The translations under genes and the position numbers were made by a program. Below are positions 1-6,918 of a stretch of 64,000 bases of DNA, one piece after another. This DNA comes from JAALKW01 sp963974485. GTDB lineage: Bacteria > Pseudomonadota > Gammaproteobacteria > Legionellales > Legionellaceae. The DNA is taken from the NCBI GenBank assembly GCA_963974485.1, contig CAXBBS010000003.1, forward strand, positions 1 to 64,000. The letters are read 5' to 3'. Numbering within the stretch: position 1 is the first letter of the stretch; the number at the start of each line of letters is the position of its first letter. The notes below the pieces were generated by a model. The model was not told where the DNA came from. It did not search any database and saw only the letters and a program-made list of their open reading frames with translations.

Positions 1-52
1 TGGACACTATCTAAGATTTAAGGTTTTGCTGTCTCATCGATGGGGTCCACTA
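1..52. mobile_element. Possible insertion-sequence end that truncates hipA
   Basis: The hipA frame leaves its conserved sequence right after GNNDSHS, and a sequence reading GTGGACCCC on the minus strand begins there. The window itself starts with TGGACACTAT, so the 52 bases are bounded by similar TGGAC/GTCCA words, as seen at the ends of many IS3-like elements. No transposase is visible because the window ends here. Calling this an IS end is inference; a simple deletion or recombination junction would look the same. Confidence 0.3.
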
Positions 53-959
53 TAGAGTGACTATCGTTATTACCAATCAGTAAATTAAAACTCACCCAAG
101 ACAGAAGTTGTTGCAACGCATGCATACGTTGAGTTGGGGTAACATGATGAAGTAATAATTCATAATTTGCCTTAATACTTGGGCCACCTTTAAATTCATA
201 TTTTTCCTCGCTAACAATCCCCTGCGCTTGGCAAAAATCTTGTTGATGCAGTCTGTGTACGATCCCTTCTTTATCTTTCATACGATCGTATCGCTCGGTT
301 ACAAACAAAGGATATGCACCCTCTAAAACTTCACAAGAAGCGACATGCAAGCCAACAGCACGAGCTAATTCCATACAATAGAACTCATTATATACAGATT
401 CTTTAATACCGTGGCGAAGAATGGGTGTTTTGATAATATGCGTCGTCGGCGCTCCATGTGAAGGTAAAAATATATGGCCGTTTTGTAAAATAGCTGCAAA
501 TTTATCTTGTGCTCCGGCCAGTGAAAGATACCCCGGTTCCATTTGAGACACCACTTCAACAACCGATCTTTTTTTACTTATTGCCTCATAAATATTTTCG
601 ATATCTATTTTTTTTAACGTCGTTTCATGAGGATTATACGAAAAAGCTTCATCTGCTGTAATCGTAACAGCGCCAGCACAATCTTGGCCAAAGTGCTCTA
701 TAAATTCAAAAGATCCTTGGATATGATGACTACGTTCCAATGCATCACGCACATCACCTTCGGGAAGAAGATTTTCAAAAAAAGACAGCGTAATTTTATT
801 ATTGAACGTTTGGGTCGATAATGGCATGACCAAACTTAAGGGAAAACTATGCTTACCGATTTGCCACTGCTCATCATAAGAAAAAGAAGAAACTAAGTTA
901 TCATCACGTGAAAAAATACCTACGCGCTGATTCTCATAAATAACATAAAGGGATTTCAT
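18..959 (-). CDS. hipA: HipA-family kinase toxin, C-terminally truncated
   Basis: HipA proteins are serine/threonine kinases (in E. coli they phosphorylate GltX) that induce persistence and are neutralised by HipB. Residues 1-100 match the HipA N-terminal subdomain. SLAGAQDK near residue 146 is the characteristic P-loop-like motif, and GNNDSH near residue 295 matches the catalytic-loop motif. The protein stops 15 residues later at 313 aa, against about 410-440 for the family, so the metal-binding Asp region and the C-terminal lobe are missing. Its ATG overlaps the hipB stop by 4 bp, giving a coupled hipB-hipA operon. It is probably inactive as a kinase. The truncation may come from an insertion at the left edge. 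Confidence 0.8.
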   Translation of the reverse strand: MKSLYVIYENQRVGIFSRDDNLVSSFSYDEQWQIGKHSFPLSLVMPLSTQTFNNKITLSFFENLLPEGDVRDALERSHHIQGSFEFIEHFGQDCAGAVTITADEAFSYNPHETTLKKIDIENIYEAISKKRSVVEVVSQMEPGYLSLAGAQDKFAAILQNGHIFLPSHGAPTTHIIKTPILRHGIKESVYNEFYCMELARAVGLHVASCEVLEGAYPLFVTERYDRMKDKEGIVHRLHQQDFCQAQGIVSEEKYEFKGGPSIKANYELLLHHVTPTQRMHALQQLLSWVSFNLLIGNNDSHSIVDPIDETAKP

Positions 960-1177
960 GACTCCATCTCAAGTACAACTTTAAAACCGAGCACTTTAGA
1001 CATTTTTAACAGGGTTGATAGCTGGACATCGGTTTGAGCAAGTTCAATACGACTAATACCATTATGAGAAAGATTACAAAAATCAGCCAATGATTTTTGG
1101 GTTATTTTTAATTGATGCCGTCGTATTTTAAGTACTTCTGCTAATTCTTTCTTGCTTTGAATAATACGTGTATCCAT
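956..1177 (-). CDS. hipB: HipB-like antitoxin, Xre-family HTH repressor
   Basis: This 73-residue protein carries a helix-turn-helix (about residues 14-68, with QKSLADFCNLSHNGISRIE as the recognition region), ending in a short strand (FKVVLEME) as HipB proteins do. HipB dimers bind paired operators, repress their own operon and inhibit HipA. It is transcribed first and overlaps hipA by ATGA. Two perfect inverted operator-like arms surround its promoter at 1193-1261. Because hipA is truncated, this may now be a solitary repressor. The assignment rests on motif and context. Confidence 0.85.
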   Translation of the reverse strand: MDTRIIQSKKELAEVLKIRRHQLKITQKSLADFCNLSHNGISRIELAQTDVQLSTLLKMSKVLGFKVVLEMES

Positions 1178-1192
1178 CAGTAAATCCTAGAA

Positions 1193-1261
1193 ATTCTCAC
1201 TATAATAAGAATTATAGCCCTTTCGAGCTTTTTTTCAAATTATTCTTATTATAGTGAGAAT
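1193..1261 (-). promoter_or_regulatory. hipB promoter flanked by two inverted operator sites
   Basis: Bases 1193-1212 (ATTCTCACTATAATAAGAAT) recur as an exact reverse complement at 1242-1261. Each arm is itself an imperfect dyad of the form TTCTyAyTA. Between them on the minus strand lie a -35 TTGAAA (1233-1238) and a -10 TATAAT (1211-1216) with a 16-bp spacer; the -10 abuts the proximal arm. This is the expected layout for autorepression by two HipB dimers. The operator role is inference; the repeats are directly visible. Confidence 0.75.
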
Positions 1262-1266
1262 AATTC

Positions 1267-1376
1267 TTATGCATCAACTGGAAAATCGGCGTTACTATGT
1301 ACTTCTTGAACATCATCAAGATCTTCTAAAGCATCAATTAATGTTTCTAACGTCTCAAGTTTATCTTCTGGCAATT
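1267..1376 (-). pseudogene. Orphan copy of the yebC 3' end
   Basis: The minus strand reads LPEDKLETLETLIDALEDL and continues to FPVDA before a TAA stop. This matches the last 35 or so codons of intact yebC at 1855-1965 with only a handful of differences over about 105 bp. No start codon or upstream yebC sequence is present, and similarity stops at 1376. It is a relic of a duplication or recombination event rather than a gene. Confidence 0.8.
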
Positions 1377-1409
1377 AAAATGCATTATAAATAGATTTGA
1401 CCCTTATAT

Positions 1410-1868
1410 TTGAGTAATTTTCAATTTGTATTTGGATGGGCCAAACCCGTACCGATTAGCTGGCGTAAACTGAACAAACCACGTCGTGACATGGCTTTAG
1501 TTGCTGCCGCAGGGCCTGCGTCCAACTTTATTATGGCGTTGCTCTGGGCAACGTTATTAAAAATAGGGTTGATATTAAATCCTGCCACCTCAATACTTGC
1601 ATTATATTTTGTACTTACTGGCCAAGCTGGCATACTGATTAATCTTGTGCTGGCATTCTTGAATCTACTACCTATTCCACCGCTTGATGGAAGTCGTGTT
1701 TTAACATCGTTTCTTTCGCCAAAACACGCCTTTCAATACAATAAATTAGAACCGTACGGATTTTATATTCTTATTGCGCTGTTACTGACCCATGTCTTAA
1801 ACATGATATTAAGCCCCCTTATTCTTGGAGGCATGAGTATTATCGCAGCCGTGTTTAATCTAAGATAA
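1410..1868 (+). pseudogene. Site-2 protease (M50) fragment lacking the HExxH segment
   Basis: The open frame reads SNFQFVFGWAKPVPISW, then LLPIPPLDGSRVL and several hydrophobic segments. This is the C-terminal three quarters of a short M50/Rip metalloprotease, of which NPLPPLDG-type motifs are typical. Full-length members are about 215-225 residues and begin with a membrane segment carrying the catalytic HExxH. Here a TGA at 1398-1400 lies just upstream and no HExxH exists, so only a weak TTG could start it. The third metal ligand in PPLDG remains. It converges with yebC, overlapping it by 14 bp. It is most likely a decapitated, inactive remnant. Confidence 0.75.
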
Positions 1869-2586
1869 CAGGAAAATCAGCATTGCTATGCACCTCTTGA
1901 ACATCATCAAGATCTTCTAAAGCATCAATCAATTTTTCTAACGTCTCAAGTTTATCTTCTGGCAATTCAACCGAGGTCTGTGCGCGCATGGTAAGTTGTG
2001 ACTCTTCCACTTCAAACCCAGCCGATTCGAACGCAGTCAGTACGGCATGGTAACTATCCGCGGGAGTCACCACTTCAAGTTGATCACCTTCCAATAATAC
2101 ATCGTCAGCACCTGCTTCAATTGCAATATCCATCGCACGCTCATGCTCAGCCGTGGGTGCTAATAAAATTTCACCTTGTTTATTAAACAAATAAGCGACC
2201 GATCCATCTGTTCCTAAATTACCGCCATATTTTGTAAAGGCATGACGCACTTCAGACACGGTGCGATTTTTATTATCGGATAAGCAATCCACTAAAATCG
2301 CAACACCTGCAGGACCATAACCTTCATAACGCATTTCAATCATCTCAGCGCCATCCAGATCGCCCACGCCACGTTTGATCGAATTATCAATTGTATCGCG
2401 CTTCATGTTCGCTTTGAGTGCTTTGGTTACCGCATCGCGAAGACGTGAATTAGAGGTCTCATCGGGTCCGCCTTGACGTGCTGACACCGTGATTTCACGA
2501 ATTAATTTTGTAAAAATTTTTCCACGTTTTGCATCTTGCGCACCTTTTCGATGACGAATATTTGCCCACTTACTATGCCCAGCCAC
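1855..2586 (-). CDS. yebC: YebC/PmpR family protein (TACO1 family)
   Basis: The protein is about 243 residues, matching the family. It begins AGHSKWANIRHRKGAQDAKR, the hallmark YebC N-terminus, and retains GPAGVAILVDCLSDNKNRT. YebC-family proteins act as translation factors relieving stalling at difficult motifs, and some were described as transcription regulators. I choose the GTG at 2584-2586 because it gives the canonical M-A-G-H-S-K start and has AGAAGGGG seven bases upstream; a TTG two codons earlier is less likely. A TATAAT box is visible on the minus strand at 2631-2636. The usual ruvC partner is absent. Confidence 0.93.
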   Translation of the reverse strand: MAGHSKWANIRHRKGAQDAKRGKIFTKLIREITVSARQGGPDETSNSRLRDAVTKALKANMKRDTIDNSIKRGVGDLDGAEMIEMRYEGYGPAGVAILVDCLSDNKNRTVSEVRHAFTKYGGNLGTDGSVAYLFNKQGEILLAPTAEHERAMDIAIEAGADDVLLEGDQLEVVTPADSYHAVLTAFESAGFEVEESQLTMRAQTSVELPEDKLETLEKLIDALEDLDDVQEVHSNADFPVILD

Positions 2587-2682
2587 GTACAAACCCCTTC
2601 TCTTAAATAATAATAAATAAATTTTTTTGAATTATAGTATGCTTTAAACATAAGATATATAAGATGAAGAACGGAGAGTAGC

Positions 2683-3942
2683 ATGATGCTAAACGGATTT
2701 GGAAATCATCATTCAACAGAAGCATCACCCGGCGCACTACCGAGCAACCAAAACTCACCTCAGCACTGCGCAGAGGGCTTGTTTGCCGAACAAATCAACG
2801 GCAGCGCGTTTACAGAAGCCAGAAATCATAATTTACATAGCTGGCTTTACCGCCTTAAGCCTTCTGCTGATCATCATGATTATGCACTCTATTCCAAACA
2901 ATTTATACAGCCCCCCTCGTCTACTCAACCGCCAAACCCAATGCGCTGGTCACCCCATCCAACACCACACCCCAGAGCTCATGCTGAGCATGATTTTATT
3001 GACGGACTTTTTCATCTTGCAGGTAATCAAAATTTAAATAGTTTTATTTATCAATGCACCCAATCCATGAATTCAAAACACCGGTTTTTTAGTAATCGTG
3101 ACGGAGAATTATTATTCGTGCCCTATCAAGGCGAAGTTATATTACGTACTGAAATGGGTGTTTTAAGCATAAAACCCGGTCAAATTGCTGTGATTCCACG
3201 TGGCGTAAGCTTTGCTGTGGATGTGTTAAATAAACATGCCTCCGGTTATCTGTGTGAAAATGGCGGTGCACCGCTTAGGCTGCCTGAGCTTGGACCGATG
3301 GGTGCTAACGGCTTGGCCCATCCTCGACACTTTATGTATCCACCTGCATGTTTTGAACAGCTTGAAAAAACAGAAGCACATCATCATGAACTTATCTGTA
3401 AATACCAAAATAAATTCTGGATATCTCAAAACAATACATCGCCTTTAGATGTTGTTGCTTGGCATGGTAATTATGCGCCGTATAGCTATGATTTAAGCTT
3501 ATTTAATACCATGGGTACGGTCAGTTTTGATCATCCCGATCCATCAATATTTACCGTGCTTACATCGCCCAGTGATACACCGGGTGTGGCACATTTAGAT
3601 TTTGTGGTTTTTCCTCCACGCTGGATGGTGGCCGAACATACGTTTAGGCCTCCGTATTTCCATCGTAATATCATGAGTGAGATGATGGGGCTTATTTCTG
3701 GAGAATACGACGCAAAACACGATGGATTTGTAGTGGGTGGGGCCAGCATTCATAATTGCATGACACCACACGGGCCTGATGCCGAGACCTTTCGTCTAGC
3801 AACACAAGAAGCGCTTAAGCCCGAGCAATACCAAAACACCCTGGCATTTATGTTTGAATCGCGCCAGCCTTGGCTTGTAACGGAGGAGGCCTTACAGCAT
3901 CCGATGAGGCAGCTTGATTACACAACGTGCTGGAAATTTTAG
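2683..3942 (+). CDS. hmgA: Homogentisate 1,2-dioxygenase
   Basis: HmgA is a non-haem Fe(II) enzyme that opens the ring of homogentisate to maleylacetoacetate in tyrosine/phenylalanine catabolism. The start NGFGNHHSTEASPGALP and the block QNSPQHCAEGLFAEQINGSAFT are family signatures. The iron ligands are visible as His327 and Glu333 (FHRNIMSE) and His363 (TPHGPD). At 419 residues it is slightly shorter than the usual 430-440. GGAG lies six bases before the first of two adjacent ATGs. Maleylacetoacetate isomerase, fumarylacetoacetase and HPPD are not nearby. Its 3' end overlaps the convergent O-antigen ligase gene by 95 bp. Confidence 0.95.
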   Translation: MMLNGFGNHHSTEASPGALPSNQNSPQHCAEGLFAEQINGSAFTEARNHNLHSWLYRLKPSADHHDYALYSKQFIQPPSSTQPPNPMRWSPHPTPHPRAHAEHDFIDGLFHLAGNQNLNSFIYQCTQSMNSKHRFFSNRDGELLFVPYQGEVILRTEMGVLSIKPGQIAVIPRGVSFAVDVLNKHASGYLCENGGAPLRLPELGPMGANGLAHPRHFMYPPACFEQLEKTEAHHHELICKYQNKFWISQNNTSPLDVVAWHGNYAPYSYDLSLFNTMGTVSFDHPDPSIFTVLTSPSDTPGVAHLDFVVFPPRWMVAEHTFRPPYFHRNIMSEMMGLISGEYDAKHDGFVVGGASIHNCMTPHGPDAETFRLATQEALKPEQYQNTLAFMFESRQPWLVTEEALQHPMRQLDYTTCWKF

Positions 3943-5161
3943 GATGAGAAGCTAGCGCCAACGCCGTAAACAATAAGAAAAAATAACCCGTTCCCGAATA
4001 AAGCAGCAGTGAATCCGTAAAATTACCGAGTAACATCGGTAATAACGCGGCGCAACCCAACGCACGCGTCTCGGGTGTGCGCCAACAGCTCACACATAAA
4101 CTACCAAGTAATAAAATAAACAGGAACAATCCCACAATACCCAGCTCAGATGCCACCATCCAATACTGACTATGCGGCTCTAAAAGCTTGGACCGCGATG
4201 CGCTCCATTCGGGCACAGGGTTTTCAATATGAAAGGTATGTGAAAAACTTCCCGTTCCATTGCCAAGCCACGGATGACGCTTAAATAAATCATACGCATA
4301 GGTATGAAATTGCAGGCGAAAACCAAGCGAAGTGTCTCGTTTATTGTGATGATACAAACCCCAATCATCTTTCACCTGATGCGCCAAAAACTGTATGGTT
4401 GGATTCATGGTATAAGCACCGGCTAACAAACAGCCACCTAATCCGGCTAAAATCAACGCTTTTCGCCAAGAAAAAATCTGGAATACCCACAGTGCAGCCA
4501 GTAGTGCATAAGCGATGTACGCCATACGGCCCGTGCCCGTAAATAATATTTGATAGCTCAACAACAATGCTAAACATCCGTAGGCAATTCGATGAAGAAA
4601 GCATGGTGCGTGATAAGCCAAATAAGCAGCTAAATACGCTGCAAAAACCATCATGTACCCGGTCATAATATGATTACGAAACATTTCACCCGGATCATCC
4701 CCTCCGTAGTGCACCACCCCCACGGCTTTTAATAATAAAAGCACGCACGTGATTAACATCGCTAATAAAAAAGCATGAAGTGCCATGCTTCGCGTACGTG
4801 GGTCCCGAAATGCAAGCATAAAAAACGGTAAATAAATCAGCTTGCTATATTTCTCGAGCACGATCCATTGATCTTGTACGTTGGCGGTACTCCACAAGCA
4901 CGCCAGCATTGTCAACATAAAAAAACCTAGAGCTAACTTGACCGTGGAGTGTTTAAATAGCTTTTTTAACGCAACATGACGTGATGAATCCAGCAGTATT
5001 AAAATCACACTTAAACTTACACCGATACTCCTGAACGTTGAGCTAATGGGAATCATAAATGCCGTCAGCACAATAAAAAAAGACGACCAAAACGACAAAC
5101 TCCGCAAGATTCCAGCGTGCGTATCAATCCGATTGGTCAGGGTAAATTTGTTTAATGCCAC
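3848..5161 (-). CDS. O-antigen ligase family membrane protein (WaaL/Wzy-type)
   Basis: This polytopic inner-membrane protein of about 437 residues has roughly ten to twelve hydrophobic helices and a large periplasmic loop containing FKRHPWLGNGTGSF and EPHSQYWMVASELGIVG, the signature of the Wzy_C/O-antigen ligase family. Such enzymes join O-polysaccharide to lipid A-core in the periplasm, or polymerise O-units. I prefer the GTG at 5161, which has AGGGGAG eight bases upstream; an ATG at 5182 is also in frame. The 5' end overlaps the upstream glycosyltransferase, so the two are co-transcribed. The C-terminal tail after the last helix is encoded opposite the end of hmgA. Confidence 0.85.
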   Translation of the reverse strand: MALNKFTLTNRIDTHAGILRSLSFWSSFFIVLTAFMIPISSTFRSIGVSLSVILILLDSSRHVALKKLFKHSTVKLALGFFMLTMLACLWSTANVQDQWIVLEKYSKLIYLPFFMLAFRDPRTRSMALHAFLLAMLITCVLLLLKAVGVVHYGGDDPGEMFRNHIMTGYMMVFAAYLAAYLAYHAPCFLHRIAYGCLALLLSYQILFTGTGRMAYIAYALLAALWVFQIFSWRKALILAGLGGCLLAGAYTMNPTIQFLAHQVKDDWGLYHHNKRDTSLGFRLQFHTYAYDLFKRHPWLGNGTGSFSHTFHIENPVPEWSASRSKLLEPHSQYWMVASELGIVGLFLFILLLGSLCVSCWRTPETRALGCAALLPMLLGNFTDSLLLYSGTGYFFLLFTALALASHPKISSTLCNQAASSDAVRPPPLQAKAGAIQT

Positions 5162-5870
5162 GATAAAAGCTCCCCTGTGCATTTAAAATTGCGAGTATAA
5201 AGCCTGAGCGGCCGTCTAAAAAACCTCGTTGCAAAAAATAACAACGTAAAAACATCCAGCCCGCGCTTAAGCACGCGCGAGACAGGCCCATATGCTTTTT
5301 TTCAGCTAAACTAATCCGTGCAGAATACGAAGAATAACGATTCATTTTTTGAATGGCATGGCTGATATCTAAAAATGAATCGTGCAGCAGTGGTGTTTTC
5401 AACTGCCCGATACGCGCACAATCGGGTAATATAATTTTCTCGTGCACTAAATCATCACTAAATTTGGCTCCCTCGCGTTTAAACAAGCGCGCATGACGGG
5501 TTGGGCTCGATGAATAGCGTAACGGTTTACCGTAAAAACATAAACGAATCGGCACACGGTAAGCGTCATGCTTATCTTCTTTTATAATTTTCAAAAATAG
5601 TGTTTTAAGTTGTGCATCCACCCACTCATCAGCATCAAGATGAAGCACCCAATCACCGGTCGCTTCGGATAAAGCACGCTGCTTTTGAACACCGTAACCC
5701 TGCCAATCGGTGTTAATCAATACATGCGGGGTAAACGTTTTGGCAATCTCAACGGTTGCATCAATACTACCTGAATCAAGTACAATAATTTCGTCCGCCC
5801 AACGCACGGATTCTAAACATCGCGAAATACGATGTGCTTCATTTTTTGTGATAATAACAACACTGAGCAT
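5124..5870 (-). CDS. Family 2 glycosyltransferase, LPS-core type (WaaE/KdtX-like)
   Basis: This 248-residue cytoplasmic GT-A transferase begins LSVVIITKNEAHRISRCLES and keeps EIIVLDSGSIDAT and the nucleotide/metal motif HLDADEW. These match the WaaE-like beta-glucosyltransferases that extend LPS inner core using an NDP-sugar. The C-terminal part (RGFLDGRSGFILAILNAQGSF) is also typical of that subgroup. It is the first gene of a two-gene unit with the overlapping O-antigen ligase, which supports a role in LPS assembly. Acceptor and sugar cannot be told from sequence. Confidence 0.88.
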   Translation of the reverse strand: MLSVVIITKNEAHRISRCLESVRWADEIIVLDSGSIDATVEIAKTFTPHVLINTDWQGYGVQKQRALSEATGDWVLHLDADEWVDAQLKTLFLKIIKEDKHDAYRVPIRLCFYGKPLRYSSSPTRHARLFKREGAKFSDDLVHEKIILPDCARIGQLKTPLLHDSFLDISHAIQKMNRYSSYSARISLAEKKHMGLSRACLSAGWMFLRCYFLQRGFLDGRSGFILAILNAQGSFYRGIKQIYPDQSD

Positions 5871-5969
5871 AAGAATATAAGGTACATCAGCTAGATAACA
5901 ATATAAATATTCTACATGAACTCCATGAAAATATTAAGTATCTCATACCGCTTATACGGTTAAAACAAT

Positions 5970-5997
5970 TTGACAAATCACCATCACAATGTATGAT
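5970..5997 (+). promoter_or_regulatory. Sigma-70 promoter upstream of the 265-aa membrane protein
   Basis: TTGACA (5970-5975) and TATGAT (5992-5997) are separated by 16 bp and lie about 37 bp before the ATG at 6034. The same -35 hexamer precedes the two following genes of the cluster. Confidence 0.7.
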
Positions 5998-6033
5998 GAT
6001 CGGCCATAAAAAGCAGATTGAGTAAGATTCCAT

Positions 6034-6831
6034 ATGTCGCAATTACCTAAAGATTATAAACGCCTTGTTACCTCATCGGATAAAGACTCTGCTGATCACA
6101 CGCATTGGATTCGTTATTATCAAAACTCAATTAAGACGAGATTTCTGACGAATAAGATACCTCCAGCATATCAATCCTTGATGAGTACAACAGAAGCGTT
6201 ACTCAGCTCAGACCAGATAGATGATGATGGCTTAGACTACACATTAGAATTGCTTGCACGACTCGACCACCACCTTGACACTCAAGTTTCTGCTGAAAAC
6301 AAAGCCCTCAATGATAAAGAATTGCATCGATTATTAAATCAAAAGCTTGCTTATATTTTTGATCGTGATGTCATGAACGCGTTGATCTACAGTGCGGGAA
6401 TTGCGGTACTTGCCTCAATCGCCCTTCTAACTGCGGCAAGCGCTGTAACGCTTACACTTGCCCTAGCTGATGCAGGGATGAGTCTATGGGTTCTGCTTAT
6501 TTTCGCACTGCTCGCTATGTGTGCGCTGCTTGATAACGAAGAGCAAATAATTGAAACCATAGGCGGCGCACTGATAACAGCCGTTATTTTATTATGTATA
6601 GAGCCCGTATCATTTGTTTATACATCAGGTATATATACGGCAGCTTGTGCAATCTTTACGGGTGTATTTTTGGGAACTCAACATTGCGTCAACGAGATTA
6701 CCTTCTCCGCAAATAATTATAAATTAAGATCTGATGCGAGCGCTTTAATCAACACCAGTATTTTTGCAAATAATCCTTCGGAACAAGCTGATTTAAATAG
6801 CGCTAATGTTGAGGCACCTAACATACCGTAA
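6034..6831 (+). CDS. Uncharacterised membrane protein, paralogue A1 of the A-B-A' cluster
   Basis: I do not recognise a family. The 265-residue protein has a polar, helical N-terminal half (about 1-115), containing PPAYQSLM, LELLARLDHHLD and LNQKLAYIFDRDVM, then four hydrophobic segments at about 118-140, 145-165, 178-195 and 198-215, and a polar tail with NNYKLRSDASALINT. The protein at 10235-10993 is a clear paralogue, sharing LLNQK-AYIFDRDVM, ALASIALL and LRSD-SALINT. No signal peptide is seen. It has its own promoter. A secreted membrane-inserting effector is possible, but this is inference from the layout and the genome's other eukaryote-like genes. Confidence 0.8.
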   Translation: MSQLPKDYKRLVTSSDKDSADHTHWIRYYQNSIKTRFLTNKIPPAYQSLMSTTEALLSSDQIDDDGLDYTLELLARLDHHLDTQVSAENKALNDKELHRLLNQKLAYIFDRDVMNALIYSAGIAVLASIALLTAASAVTLTLALADAGMSLWVLLIFALLAMCALLDNEEQIIETIGGALITAVILLCIEPVSFVYTSGIYTAACAIFTGVFLGTQHCVNEITFSANNYKLRSDASALINTSIFANNPSEQADLNSANVEAPNIP

Positions 6832-6855
6832 TTGCTCAACTCAAAAACAACGGCA

Positions 6856-6885
6856 TTGACAACGCGTAAAAATCTATTGGATAGT
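6856..6885 (+). promoter_or_regulatory. Probable promoter of the 1080-aa protein gene
   Basis: TTGACA at 6856-6861 is followed after 18 bp by GATAGT (6880-6885), upstream of the ATG at 6919. The -10 is weak, so the call rests mainly on the perfect -35 and on matching promoters before the neighbouring paralogues. Confidence 0.45.
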
Positions 6886-6918
6886 AGAGTATATTTAATA
6901 CTATTCAAGGATGAATGT

